Of a stretch of 64,000 bases of DNA, positions 27,201 through 37,499 are shown in pieces (the stretch's first letter is position 1; every line of letters starts with the position of its first letter). The notes beneath the pieces are model-generated. The model had not been told where the DNA came from. It searched no databases and worked only from the letters and a program-made list of their open reading frames with translations. The stretch comes from Psococerastis gibbosa (taxonomy: Eukaryota > Arthropoda > Insecta > Psocodea > Psocidae). Both the position numbers and the translations under genes were made by a program. The stretch spans positions 19,586,855 to 19,650,854 of the forward strand of contig OZ020491.1 of NCBI GenBank assembly GCA_963971405.1, written 5' to 3'.

Positions 27201-29606
27201 AGCATTTAAAAATAACTCAAAAATTTATGTACCATGCAATTAATCGTTACAACGAGACTTCTAGTTTTGAAGACAGGCCGCGATCTGGGTGCCCGAGGAC
27301 TGGTTGGACTGCTAAAGCAGTTAAAGTGGTGAGGGAGTGAATTCGGAGAAATCCACTCCGAAAGCAGAAAATCATGCCAGGGAACTCGACATGTCCACGA
27401 GGTCGGTAGGTATATTGAATCTTGGCATCCATGAAACTACTACTTCTTCCCCCTTAATGCCGCGCACGCAGCGTGGGAGGTCGCCCCGAACCCATTTCCT
27501 GACCTCGCCCCGGTCGGACGTTAAAGTCTCGAGCTCGGCCATTGTGTTCCCCCTTGCTCCGACGAGTTGTTCAATCCTTTCCTCGAGGGTTGTCCTCAGT
27601 CTGCCGATGGGTCTTCTACCTTGTGGCCTTCCTTCCGCCAACCTCCGGGTGGTCCTGTTCTCGTCCATCCATTGGACGCGGCCGAACCATTCCAGCTGTT
27701 TGCTCTCCATGAAACTACTATCCATATAATCTCTCATTTACAGGCTTCTTCAAGAGACAACGGGATTTCGGCAAATTCGAAGACTACTTAAAGAGGCAAT
27801 GTAAGTTTCCAGTATGTCTCAGAACGGTAGACTAACTGTATATATACTATATATTGTAGTATGTACTTACTAATGTGAATAAAACCTAATAGGTCGCACC
27901 TCCTTGAAAAATAACTAAAACATTATTTTTCTGAGGAACCATTCCATCGAAACTTCAGGACCTTTTCAAAGGAATGTCTTGCATTTGAAGAAGAAAATAT
28001 TTTGAAGAAATTATGGACTTTATTGCATATACCGTAATATTATTAATATTTGGTAGTACTAGTACTAGTATCATATTATTGATCTACTATGCAATGTTAT
28101 AAAAAATGGCCCCATCGATCAACCCCGTTCTTTAGGATACGAAAAATCCATGGGCAGCCGATATTTACCATCGGGGCAATTATTTACCAAGTATATATTA
28201 CGGCACCTATACTAATTGATGAGTAGGAATGCATGTACGGGTTCACTCGAACCGGTTCTCTGTCATTGGTTACCACAATGTAACAATTCGTCGTTTGCCT
28301 ACCTAATACGTCATCATACCATATTAGAATATACCCTACATTTTTTTCTGTGCCAGATTAAGGACCACAATCAATCATAGATCATATTAGAATGTGCCCT
28401 AAACTTGTGATTCTCAAATCCAAAATCACAATTTACGAGTATATACATATTATACAGTACGTATATATACGTTCGTTATATTATTCTATTTTTTCTGTGT
28501 CAGACTATGAACTACAATCAATGGGCCAGCAACAACCAGGCCAGAACAACCCTATGGGCCAACCAGTTATGGACCAGTTCAACAGCCAGGGACAATCAGC
28601 CATTGACCAATACTACCCTATGGGACAATCTACCATGAACCAATACAACCCACTGGGGCAAGCCGCCATGGGCCACCAGTACAACCCCAATGGTCAAGCT
28701 ACCATGGACCAGTACAATTCTATGGGACAATCCGTGATGGGCCAATACAACCCAATGGGACAAGCCGCTATGGGCCAGTACAACCCAATGGGACAAGCCC
28801 CCATGGCCCAGTACAATCCCAATGGTCAAGCTGCCATGGACCAGTACAACCCTATGGGACAATCCGTCATGAGCCAATACAACCCAATGGGACCAGCCGC
28901 CATGGCCCAATACAACCCCAATGGTCAAGCTGCCATGGACCAGTACAACCCTATGGGACAATCCGCCATGAGCCAATACAACCCAATGGGACAAGCCGCC
29001 ATGGCCCAATACAACCCCAATGGTCAAGCTGCCATGGACCAGTACAACCCTATGGGACAATCTGCCATGAGCCAATACAACCCAATGGGACAAGCCGCCA
29101 TGGCCCAATACAACCCCAATGGTCAAGCTGCCATGGACCAGTACAACCCTATGGGACAATCCGTCATGAGCCAATACAACCCAATGGGACAAGCCGCCAT
29201 GGCCCAATACAACCCCAATGGTCAAGCTGCCATGGACCAGTACAACCCTATGGGACGAGCCACCATGGATCAGAACAACCCCAATGACCAAGGTGCCATG
29301 GACCGGTTCAATGGACTTATAGGAAAACTAATAACATGGAGCAACTCTTTATTGCAAATTGCAGAAGGGTTGGAGGAGATTCTGGCGGCTCTATCAAGCG
29401 TCATAACCGGTTCGGAAACTGATCAAACTTCAATCGGTCCAAAAGACCAAACGGTTTCGGAGACATTGACAACTACGGAAATGACAACTACGGAAATGAT
29501 AACTACGGAAATGACAACTACGGAAATGACAACTACGGAAATGACATCTACGGAAATGACAACTTCTAAGATTTCTTCTTCAGAAAAGTTGAGCCGCCAG
29601 CTCTAG
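24280..29606 (+). CDS. Unit 5: secreted 11-mer QYNPMGQ-repeat protein with Thr-rich tail, 3 exons
   Basis: Exons 24280-24346, 27744-27800 and 28504-29606 join in phase 1 to give 408 residues, the longest member. The signal peptide is MLRLCLVSLAALVIGVHG, then GKDRG. Exon 2 encodes FFKRQRDFGKFEDYLKRQ with two KR sites. Exon 3 starts YYELQSMGQQQPGQNNPMGQ and runs through 11-residue units of the form GQ(A/S)AM(D/S/A)QYNP(M/N). The C-terminal domain has MDRFNGLIGKLITWSNSLLQ and IAEGLEEILAALSSVITG, predicted amphipathic helix. It is followed by a Thr-rich TTTEM repeat, a likely O-glycosylation region, and ends SSSEKLSRQL. Introns are long and filled with transposons. It is probably an extracellular matrix, coat or glue protein; this is inferred from composition only. 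Confidence 0.7.
24513..24914 (+). mobile_element. hAT-type MITE in unit 5 intron 1
   Basis: The ends CAAGGGCGGATCC and GGATCCGCCATTG are inverted repeats flanked by perfect CTTCCAAG (24505-24512 and 24915-24922). It is 402 bp and non-coding. Confidence 0.85.
25160..26500 (-). repeat. Two adjacent family X copies with (CAGA)n
   Basis: Copies at about 25160-25640 and 25640-26500 lie in the same orientation. Each contains GAAATCGACGAA(T/C)AGACAG followed by (ACAG)n. They are the reverse complement of 15580-16380. The second copy is longer and includes the poly-G run (25755-25772 region) that matches the poly-C run at 16314. Confidence 0.7.
27150..27420 (+). pseudogene. Tc1/mariner transposase N-terminal relic
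   Basis: A degraded frame reads GLHKYGMASNDIFKTLKHLK, then NRYNETSSFEDRPRSGCPRT and, after a frameshift, ARELDMSTRSVG. This is the paired HTH region (DRPRSGRPRT hallmark) of a Tc1/mariner transposase. It is cut short by the LINE fragment at 27372-27737. Confidence 0.7.
27372..27737 (-). mobile_element. LINE ORF2 C-terminal fragment
   Basis: The minus-strand frame reads QLEWFGRVQWMDENRTTRRL, EGRPQGRRPIGRLRTT and LEERIEQLVG. The W-F/H-G-H-V-x-R...R-GRRPxGRPRxxW pattern is the usual C-terminus of a widespread arthropod LINE ORF2. It abuts exon 2 of unit 5. Confidence 0.7.
28340..28380 (+). pseudogene. Decayed duplicate of the unit 5 exon 3 acceptor
   Basis: TTTTTTTCTGTGCCAG followed by ATTAAGGACCACAATCAATC copies the true junction at 28488-28520 (TTTTTTCTGTGTCAG, ACTATGAACTACAATCAATG). 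Use of this acceptor would meet an immediate TAA. It indicates a local duplication of the intron 2 end. Confidence 0.6.
28803..29297 (+). repeat. 99-bp tandem repeat, 5 copies, in unit 5 exon 3
   Basis: Copies start at ATG 28803, 28902, 29001, 29100 and 29199, each encoding three 11-residue units (33 residues). Identity is very high. The 5' part of the exon contains looser 11-residue units, suggesting recent amplification of a three-unit block. Confidence 0.9.
29458..29570 (+). repeat. 15-bp tandem repeat encoding TTTEM
   Basis: ACAACTACGGAAATG recurs seven times with minor changes and encodes T-T-T-E-M units. A Thr-rich stretch in a secreted protein is a likely O-glycosylation region. Confidence 0.85.
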
Positions 29607-29744
29607 TTCTATTTATGTCTCTAACCCCTCTAACAGTGCCATTCATTAATGACAAGAAATTAATACACGCATTTTCAAACTATTGCTTTATTATTGTGAG
29701 TCCTCATTGCATTGTTTGTAGTCACTGCGAGCAGTTTGTCAAGC

Positions 29745-29797
29745 CCCAATACTCTCCTGTCGTATACCGGAACGCTAGGGACTGGGAGAGTATTGGG
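29745..29797 (+). other. 3'-flank hairpin of unit 5
   Basis: CCCAATACTCTCC (29745-29757) and GGAGAGTATTGGG (29785-29797) pair perfectly over 13 bp with a 27-base loop. Compared with units 1 and 2 the third base pair is C-G instead of T-G, so pairing is kept. Confidence 0.65.
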
Positions 29798-29829
29798 TTT
29801 GGGTTAAGGCAGTTCTCAAAAATATAAAT

Positions 29830-30327
29830 ATATTGTAAAGAAAGAATGTCTGAGTCAATTTGACAGTATTAATTAATTTCTCCTGCTACAGCCACAAAGA
29901 TATAAAAATGGCCAGTTGAAAAAATCATAAACAAATGTAAGCTTTCTCAATGAGCCGACTGATGTACGGTCCGGTCATTAAGCACTTCCAGAACCTCCTC
30001 CCTATTTCTGATTATATATTTCTGACGTTCGTATAACCATAAATGAGATGTCATACAGTAGAGGAAAGGTTCATCTAAATTCCGATGTGGCCATCACGAC
30101 TTACGGTTGGCCACAGTTTAATGAACTTGATTTGAAAAAAATAATGGACACTGAATATGTCTGGCGGTCATTTGGTGTTAGTGACGGCATATGCATCAAA
30201 ATGTAGAGAAACTTATTATTTCTACTTGGTGACACCACATATTTTATTGCTCTACTATCGACGTTTCATGAGAAATCGGACTATGTGTAAAAAAAACTGA
30301 GTCAATAGGAGTAGGCTGCTTTATCTC
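29830..30327. other. Intergenic, nothing recognised
   Basis: No open frame or repeat family recognised. The stretch contains scattered AT-rich sequence and ends at the first piggyBac-like element. Confidence 0.45.
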
Positions 30328-30331
30328 TTAA

Positions 30332-30728
30332 GAGGACATGCTATGTATGAAGTGAGCACCCCAAAATTTGTTGTTTTTATTGACTTTTTATTTTTGCTTT
30401 TCAATTTATTTAATGTAATTAACAAAGCAAGTCATTAAAGATTTGGCTCATGGAAGTTGTTGAAGACTACTTCATGCATCATATAATAGGAAATATTAAA
30501 TTTTTGCTACCTTAGTACTTTCATAAATACCAGACAGGACTCAAATTTCGCGTATTTTGGGATTTTTGGAAAAAGTACAAAACCGAAAAGTTAAAATACC
30601 GATTATATGTGTCTTCTACAACTTAGATGAGCCAATTTTTTTATAACGTGCTGAGTTAATTAAATAAAAAATAAAAAATAAAAAATAATTTAATTTTGGG
30701 TTGCCAATTTTCTACGTAGCATATCCTC
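30332..30728. mobile_element. piggyBac-like MITE 1
   Basis: TTAA at 30328-30331 and 30729-30732 flanks inverted ends GAGGACATGCTATGTA and TACGTAGCATATCCTC. The interior is AT-rich and non-coding. A relative lies at 35367-35763. Confidence 0.75.
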
Positions 30729-30732
30729 TTAA

Positions 30733-31064
30733 GAGTATACGACCAGTAGGAAATTGGCAGCCTGAAATTTAATACTTCTTATTTTGTATTTAAATTACTA
30801 AGCAAGTAAATTAATTAATTATTAATTTTTTGTTTTGTAGTTGTTTCATGTTATTTATTATACTTGAAATTTTAGCCCTCAGTCATTTTTATAAAATATT
30901 TAAGGTATCAAAAATTAAAAATCACCTATTATATGTTGTATAAAGTAGTCTTCTAAAACTTAATTGAGCCAAATCTTTAAAATCTTACTTTGTTAATTAA
31001 ATAAAAAAATAAAGAGGCATGGAAAAACAGCTGATTTTGTGGTATCTATTTCTTACGTACACTC
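30733..31064. mobile_element. piggyBac-like MITE 2, sharing a TTAA with MITE 1
   Basis: TTAA at 30729-30732 and 31065-31068 flanks GAGTATACGACCAGTAGGAA and TATTTCTTACGTACACTC. The interior has similar blocks to MITE 1 (AAGTAGTCTTCTAAAACTT). It is directly adjacent to its sister. Confidence 0.65.
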
Positions 31065-31286
31065 TTAAATGAAATGTTAACTATAAAATATTTATAATGA
31101 TTTTACAACCTGTCTTACGCTAATTAGAAAAATACAATTAACAACATATGCTAATTTGGATAGGAAATTTGACCGTTGAACTTGACTAGAACATTACAAT
31201 ACGGCATACAATCACTTTGTATTGCCAGCATCCGTTTATTTTTTAAGCATTTTAACAACGTTATACCATTATCAGTAATCTACTAT

Positions 31287-31294
31287 TATAAATA
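31287..31294 (+). promoter_or_regulatory. TATA box of the gene at 31331
   Basis: TATAAATA lies 37 bases before the ATG. The upstream GATCACGC modules seen at the next two genes are absent. Confidence 0.5.
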
Positions 31295-31330
31295 AGACTG
31301 GTCTTAATTAGGGCAACTTACTGTACCGCC

Positions 31331-34268
31331 ATGTCACCCCTAGCGTGGATTCTCCTGATAGGTCTCGTGACCGGGGGCGAAGCGAAGCAAGTGGGTAAGT
31401 CAATTAAAATCATAACGCGCACAACCTCAAGCTAAGCACTAAAAATAAGTAATTACTACTATCTCTATTGTCTTTATTGTATAAGTTAGTATTACATTTA
31501 TAAAAAAGTAGTTAAACTTTAATGTTAAAAACTTTGCTTTCATATTTATCGCATGATTTTAAGAGGAAGTCCTGTATCCCACAAAAATCAGTTGGTTTAC
31601 ATTTTTTAATTCAATTTAATACGTTGCTTATAAAGATTTGGCATATTCCAGTAGTATACACCATATTATGGTAGTTTTAATTTTTGGTATTATAATTTTC
31701 CCATGAATTTGATAATTTGGTAATTTCCTGTGGCCAATCAGTTTTACGGAAAAATAATTTGCCCATACTTTCTGTTATGAATAGTCCTCTACTATTACCC
31801 TAACCAGCTCAAGTTCGGACACATGAATTTTTTACTCACTTACTTCACAAAATATTTTTTTCTCTTAAATTACAATTGATTATTATTTTTTGGCTATAAT
31901 ACATTAAAATATGGACCACTAGGTAGATTTTAAAGAAAAATTAATATTTTTAAAATCTATGGAAGCATAACCTTGAAATTGATACGGAAACAATATAAAT
32001 AATTTCCGAACTCATGGGGTCGTTGGCATTGGACGAGAGACCAATGGGCCATAATAATTGACTATAATATCCCCATCAGGACATTATTATAATTATATCA
32101 TTGCTAAGGACAGAAACATAGTTTAGTGGCAAATTATATTAAGAGGTTGTTGCAGTTGCTACGTAACCTGGAAATGCAGGAGGTCAACAACAGTGTTCTC
32201 TTGCATTTTCAGGTTCGAAAAGGCCACAAAAAGGCATCGAGAGTAATGAAGTTGACGGACCTCTTGCAAGAAGTAATCAAGATATTTCTTGGACTAAAAC
32301 TCATAATCAAAAACCTGCACGACATGAAGCCTTTGCCCAACTTCACAATCAAAAAAGTAAGAAACATTTCACTATTTATTTGATTTGTAACGTATTGATA
32401 ATATAATTGGAAAATGTGACGGTTTAGACTTTAAATGGTAAATCGGGACAGTTGTACATTGCTGTAACATATTTTGATCCTGGCTACGGCCTTGCTGAAG
32501 TCCAGTGATAATTATATTTTTTTAGATGTTGTACAGTATTAGTATTAGTACAGTATTAGATGCTGTACAGTATATTGTAGTTGTATTAGTATTTTACTGT
32601 ATTGAAGGAATTAAAATTGTTTTATATTTATTTAATAACATTTAACAGCCCAGGAGTCTTTTAAGTCTTTACTATAACATTAAAATCACGCTATCATCAT
32701 ATTACTAAATGTTATATATGTTACGCTACTATTGTATAATCAATATACTGTACTTTAAAATGCTAACAGATAATTTTATTAATACTGGAATTAAGCATCC
32801 GATCAAATACATCTCATTCGTAGCAGTTGTTTTTCAAAAATTGCACAAGTATATGGTAATTACTACAAGAGGGGAGTCCCTTCTTTTGAGAGCAAGGAAG
32901 GTTCATAAGCACCGAAACATCCCATGTCAACCGAAATCTTATTAATGAAGTAGCAACCGAAAAACCAGATGTAAAATCTGATGATTTGTCGAACTAAAAT
33001 TGTTATTTGTATTTCCGACAATGATTAAGGTCAATGATGAACAGAGAGTGAAGCCATAGATAAAGAAAATTCGTTAATTTTAGATGTAAAACCAAGAAAG
33101 CGAAAGAGTGGAGAATTAGAAAGTATCAAAAAAACAATATCGTTGACAGCGCGGAACAAACGGTCTGCCGAACGTCTTCATAGCGATCGTGCATATCCCC
33201 CGTACCGACCGCGTCAAAAGCATCACTTTGGCACATGCCAGCGAACTAAACGACTTCCTAAGCGTCAGCCCTGGCACCCAACTTGTCGGAAACGCCTTCC
33301 AAGACGCCGAACTTGTCGTCGGCCAAGACAATATCAGCAATATCGTTCATGTCGCCAACCACCAAACACTCGACCAAGACCCAATCGTAAACATAGAAAA
33401 TGTCCTCGTCCCAGGCCTATTACTCGTGAAAAGAAAACAGGTAGGTAATCCACTAATTCTTTAAGAATGCCCATGCTCACTTCCCCAGTTTGGAAACGAC
33501 TTACCTATACTATTCGTTGCATTGCCTACTGTAAGTACAATATTTTACTACACCAAGTTAAACCCCTTTCTAAAGATGTGCACCAAATAGTAGAGCTACA
33601 CAAAGTCAAATCTCTTAGAAGAAACGTTCCTGTTGTAAATTATGCCACTGATACTTACCCCAATCTGCCATCATCACTGTCCGTTATTTTTTACAGATCA
33701 TGTTCAACGGTGTTATTGGCGAACACATAATGTAATGAAGTAGAACATCTCTTCCATGGGATTTGGGATTAACTCTAGGATCGATATTTCCTGTTTACCT
33801 TTAATTTGTCCCTCCAGAAAAAGATTGTACCCAATAACGCAAAAAAAAAAAAATCAATTATAAAGGTGTTCCTAAATAACTTTCGTTAAACTAGAAGCCC
33901 ATTTAATTATTTACTTGTTTCATCCAACAGATACTAAGAAATGCGGAGTTACGGAATCCGACAGAAACAAGAACCGTTCTCCAGAAGCAATTGATTTAAT
34001 AAATAAACATCGCCAACCAGTCAACATCAAACCCAATAATCCACAGTCAAACAATACCAAACAAACAAAAAATATAAGAAACAGTGTCTCGATTGACAGC
34101 AGACCGTACAATTACCGGCAAGACGATGTTAAAGTTGAAACTCCTCCACAAGGCGGTAAGCCGGATGAAATTTTTAATTTAGACAAAATTGCCAACGAGC
34201 GAGGATCTAAGCCGCCCAATACCAAAGACAAGAATACAGGGACCGGAGACTTCGGAGGTGGAGGATAG
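31331..34268 (+). CDS. Secreted basic Cys/Arg/Pro-rich protein, 4 exons
   Basis: Exons 31331-31394, 32213-32356, 33084-33440 and 33931-34268 join in phase 1 and give 300 residues. The signal peptide is MSPLAWILLIGLVTGGEA. Exon 2 encodes SKRPQKGIESNEVDGPLARS and ends ARHEAFAQLHNQK. Exon 3 is strongly basic, with five Cys in an Arg/Lys/Pro field (GTCQRTKRLPKRQPWHPTC, RRRTCRRPRQYQQYRSCRQP, then HRKCPRPRP). Exon 4 begins DTKKCGVTESDRNKNRSPEA and ends GTGDFGGGG. No domain is recognised. Exon 2 resembles exon 2 of the 41452 gene in position, phase and composition. ATTAAA near 34359 may be the polyadenylation signal. It probably acts extracellularly as a polycation; the function is unknown. Confidence 0.65.
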
Positions 34269-34639
34269 AAACGGCCAAGGCCGCTCAACACCAAGGGGAT
34301 TAAAAATAGAGAAGAAAATGCCGTGAAACGTTGCTGCACACCCTAGCAAGTTACGCATTAAAAGCTTGAAATTATTTTAAAATACACTTCGAACACCGTG
34401 ACAATGATTTATATTTTTATCCTCACTCAAATTACTGAAGACTTGTAATTATTCGAGTCGGTTGGACATCAAAATATATTCCGATTTTTGAAAGGAAAAT
34501 GGTTAGTTTTAGGTACTGTGAGTAAAACAAGTCTAGGTTTACAGAATATGTCGGTTAAATTTAGCTCCTTCACTGTCTTCGGACAGCCACACATAAAACG
34601 AAACATAAAAATATTAACAGCATAATTATTAACGTTTTG

Positions 34640-34894
34640 TTTATCCACTCTTTTTTCATGAAATAATTAAAAGTTCAATTTGGCGATCACGCGCACCCGT
34701 AAAACTAAATAAACAAACATAATTAGCATTATTAATGTTTTGAACGTCCGCTTTTTTTTTAATGAAATAATTAAAAATTCAATTTCACGTGCATTTAACG
34801 AAATATACAAACAATAATAGCATGATTAATGTTTTGTGTATCCGCTCTTAATTATTGCAAAAATTCAGTGATCACGCACTATGTGCTATAAAAG
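34640..34894 (+). promoter_or_regulatory. Promoter of the 34931 gene with repeated upstream modules
   Basis: TATAAAAG is at 34887-34894 and the TCAGT initiator at 34918-34922. GATCACGC occurs at 34685-34692 and 34870-34877, the second exactly 9 bases before the TATA box. CATGAAATAATTAAAAATTC and the TAATGTTTTG(T/A)(G/A)(T/C)(A/G)TCCGC block recur. The same modules form the longer array at 40310-41415. Confidence 0.65.
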
Positions 34895-34930
34895 AGAAAG
34901 ACTCAATTGTGAGATATTCAGTGTGCAGTC

Positions 34931-36077
34931 ATGTCTTCTCTGTTGGTAGTCCTGCTTCTTGTGGCCATCGTTGCTGTGAGTCAGTCTGCGACAACAGGTA
35001 AGCGAGCTTCAGAATTTTAATAATGTACAGTTCCCAGGGCGACTCCCTCCCCACTATACACTATTTGGGGACAAACTGTCCAAATAGATCTTTAGTTTTC
35101 TTCACTGCCGAAATTTATTTAAAAAACTCAGAAGGAAGCACGTCAAAATAGTGAAAAATTAAATGAAGATGTCACTATTGCGCCCCTTAACACAAAATGA
35201 CTTCGAAATAAATAACGCAAGTTAGGTGTTTATAATATAAGTCAGTTTGTCGAAGTCGGTTATAGAGATGAATATCGGCTAGTGCGAATTAAATGGAGCA
35301 TATTAGAATCCTCTCTAAAGTTATGTATGATATCAAAATTAAATAAATAATTAAAAAAATTGCTAAGGGGACATGCTACATAGAAAATGAGCACCCCAAA
35401 AATTTGTTGTTTTTATTGACTTTTTATTTTTTTATTTAATTAACAAAGCAAGTCATTAAAGATTTGGCTCATGGAAGTTGAAGAAGACAACTGCATGCAT
35501 CATTTCATAGGAAATATTAAATTTTTGGTACCTTAGTTCTTCCATAAATACCAGAACAGACAGGACAGGACTAAAATTTCCCGTATTCTGGGAATTTTGG
35601 AAGAACTACAAAACCGAAAAGTAAAAATACCCGATTATGTGATGGACGAAGTAGTCTTCTACAACTTCCATGAGCCAAAATTTTAATAACTTGCAGAGTT
35701 AATTAAATAAAAAATGAAAAGTATTTCATTTTGGGATGCCAATGTTCTACGTAGCATGTCCTCTTAAATAACGCTTCTATATCAGTTATTTTAATTTTAT
35801 AGGTTCATCTGGAACAATAAAGAAGGCATCAGTAACGGTGAAACCAACAACCCCGGCCCCGACGGCTCAAAAACGGCACTTTTATTATCATAATGCCCCA
35901 TACGCGCAAGAGCCTGCTCCTGTACCTCTGCCTTTTCCACCAGTGCCTGTACCTGTGAATCCCATAGCCCCACCTACGCACCAGTGTCCAATACAACAGC
36001 ACAACAGTTGTTACTGCTGTCTCACAGCAGTACCTTGTAATGGAGGACACCTTCAATCATTTCACCGTCTAGGATGA
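34931..36077 (+). CDS. Small secreted Pro-rich protein with CYCC cluster, 2 exons
   Basis: Exons 34931-34997 and 35803-36077 join in phase 1 to give 113 residues. The signal peptide MSSLLVVLLLVAIVAVSQS is followed by ATTGSSGTIKKASV and a Thr/Pro linker. Next come QKRHFYYHNAPYAQEPAPVP and a Pro/Val-rich stretch. The C-terminus has five Cys (THQCPIQQHNSCYCCLTAVP, then CNGGHLQ). The signal exon is about 75% identical to that of the 41452 gene. The intron carries a piggyBac-like MITE (35367-35763). It may be an extracellular, cross-linkable small protein; no homologous family is recognised. Confidence 0.68.
35367..35763. mobile_element. piggyBac-like MITE 3
   Basis: The ends GGGGACATGCTACATAGAA and TTCTACGTAGCATGTCC are inverted repeats. 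The right side has TTAA (35764-35767) and the left has the mutated CTAA. The interior matches 30332-30728 (AGCACCCCAAAA, TTGTTGTTTTTATTGACTTT). It lies in the intron of the 34931 gene. Confidence 0.75.
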
Positions 36078-36470
36078 CATTCATCGGGGCACCACGCCAT
36101 TTAATTTGTTCAAGAATACACAGCATAACGATGAAATGTTTCATTATTTTCTGCATTAGCCCTTACCAATGGAAATACTGGTTGGAAATTTAGCAATCAT
36201 TGATGCATACGTATGCTCTTTACTATTACATAGTAGTGAATTTTTTGCTGTCAATGCCGTCAATTGTAACAGCGCTCTCAATTTTCATTGCACATTCTAA
36301 AACTGATAACATTCAAGAAGCTATTTTCTACCCCAATTTGCATTCTATTCCTATTAGTATGTGCAATGAAAGCAACATGTTATCCATGAACCAAAAATTT
36401 CCAGCTAATATTTCCTAATGGAGCGCCGTAAAGTCAACCTGAAATTGCAAGCGAGGAAACTAACTATCTA

Positions 36471-36600
36471 GCATTTTCGGGCTCGAGGAGCCGCAGACGT
36501 ACAAAAGTAGTTGCTATGGGAACTAATAAGGTCACAAGAGCAGAAGAACTCACTGCAATTCAAGGAAATCAAAAAGGAAAAAGAAATTAGCCAGGTTGCC
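36471..36600 (+). pseudogene. Dead copy of exon 2 of the 41452 gene
   Basis: GGCTCGAGGAGCCGCAGACG to AAGAAATTAGCC parallels 42441-42570. It reads GSRSRRRTKVVAMGTNKVTR and EELTAIQGNQKGKRN before a TAG. The acceptor AG is lost (TTTTCGG instead of TTTCAGG). The homology continues through CATAAACATAGACATCAACG to the CAAACAGGATT segment near 36640. It marks a former gene copy between the two live genes. Confidence 0.8.
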
Positions 36601-36997
36601 ATAAACATAGACATCAACGTAACAGGGCTCAAACAGGATTGATTATATTGATATTTGATAGTTTGTGATTGGATATTTCATTTTGTAAGTACTCCACCCT
36701 CTGATTGACTCTTAATGCCGTGAAGTGTTGAATTTGCTTTTGCAACGCAAGTCAAGCCAAAAAGCTTGTTTGGCTTGAAAAAAAATAGTGAACCTGACTT
36801 GAAGTTATTAACGAGGGCATCCCAAGCTTGAGACTATGAAGCTTATATTCGGCAGGGTAAGCTTCACTAGTGCATAAGTAGGCCTGCGTCCGTATTATGC
36901 TGAAATAGGCGACGGTAAAGCGCCTTTGAAGACCAGCATAATATGCGAAGTATCTCGACTTTAGTACGGTGGTAAATGCGGGTTAAAGGGTTAACGA

Positions 36998-37488
36998 ATT
37001 CAAGAAATGATTTCGGCCACTTCGATGACCTCTTCAGGCAATACCACGTGATGTTCCAAAATGTCCATTGCGAGATTTCAACGGGGAAACCATTATGAGG
37101 ACCCAGGAACCCAACCCATGAAGCAAGAAAACCCACCAGGAAAAAATGCTAAGATATTAATGTGAAAAATAATTTGTAACCCAAAATAGTTTAGCTGGTA
37201 GAGTAGCCCTTCGGGGCTAAAGCTCGCCTCGACGTTTTTCATTTCATTTCCTTTCTTCAAGAGGGAAAAGGATTTCGGTAATTTCAGTGACTTATACAGG
37301 CAAGGAATACCAAGCCCAGTTGGTGAAATAGTTTTTCCTTGAAGCAGGAAGGCCCACCAGGAAGCTTTATCAAGAGGTTAAAGGTTTCCGGCAATTTCGG
37401 TGACTTCTTCAAGAGACAAAAAGGTTTTAGCGCTTTTGGTGACTTTAGAAGTCAACAGATTTGCCAAAGTCACCGAATGTGCTGAAAC
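36998..37488 (+). pseudogene. Relic of the FFKR/FGNF family inside the second cluster
   Basis: Pieces in shifting frames read RNDFGHFDDLFRQ (about 37002-37040), FFKREKDFGNFSDLYRQGIP (about 37254-37313), and an open stretch from 37351, KQEGPPGSFIKRLKVSGNFG, then DFFKRQKGFSAFGDFRSQQ to a TGA near 37488. The KQE-PPG...FGNF order is that of unit 4 exon 2 (LIKQEVPPG to FGNFEDFFKRN). Frameshifts and stops make it non-functional. Confidence 0.65.
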
Positions 37489-37499
37489 CTTTTTGCCTA

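Noticed and set aside
28392-28503. A start at ATG 28392 for the unit 5 repeat protein
   Set aside because: This would put intron sequence (IIQYVYIRSLYYSIFSVS) at the N-terminus and leave the conserved signal and FFKR exons unused.
28596-29291. A 231-codon minus-strand open frame of HGGLSHRVVLVHG repeats
   Set aside because: It is the antisense of the QYNPMGQ repeats of unit 5, open only because the repeat is regular. There is no signal exon or promoter on that strand.
33189-33464. An alternative 91-codon frame (QLVGNAFQDAELVVGQDNIS region) overlapping the basic exon at 33084-33440
   Set aside because: The composition looks protein-like, but only the Arg/Cys-rich frame keeps phase with the exons at 32213 and 33931 and ends at a proper donor. 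I keep a small doubt.
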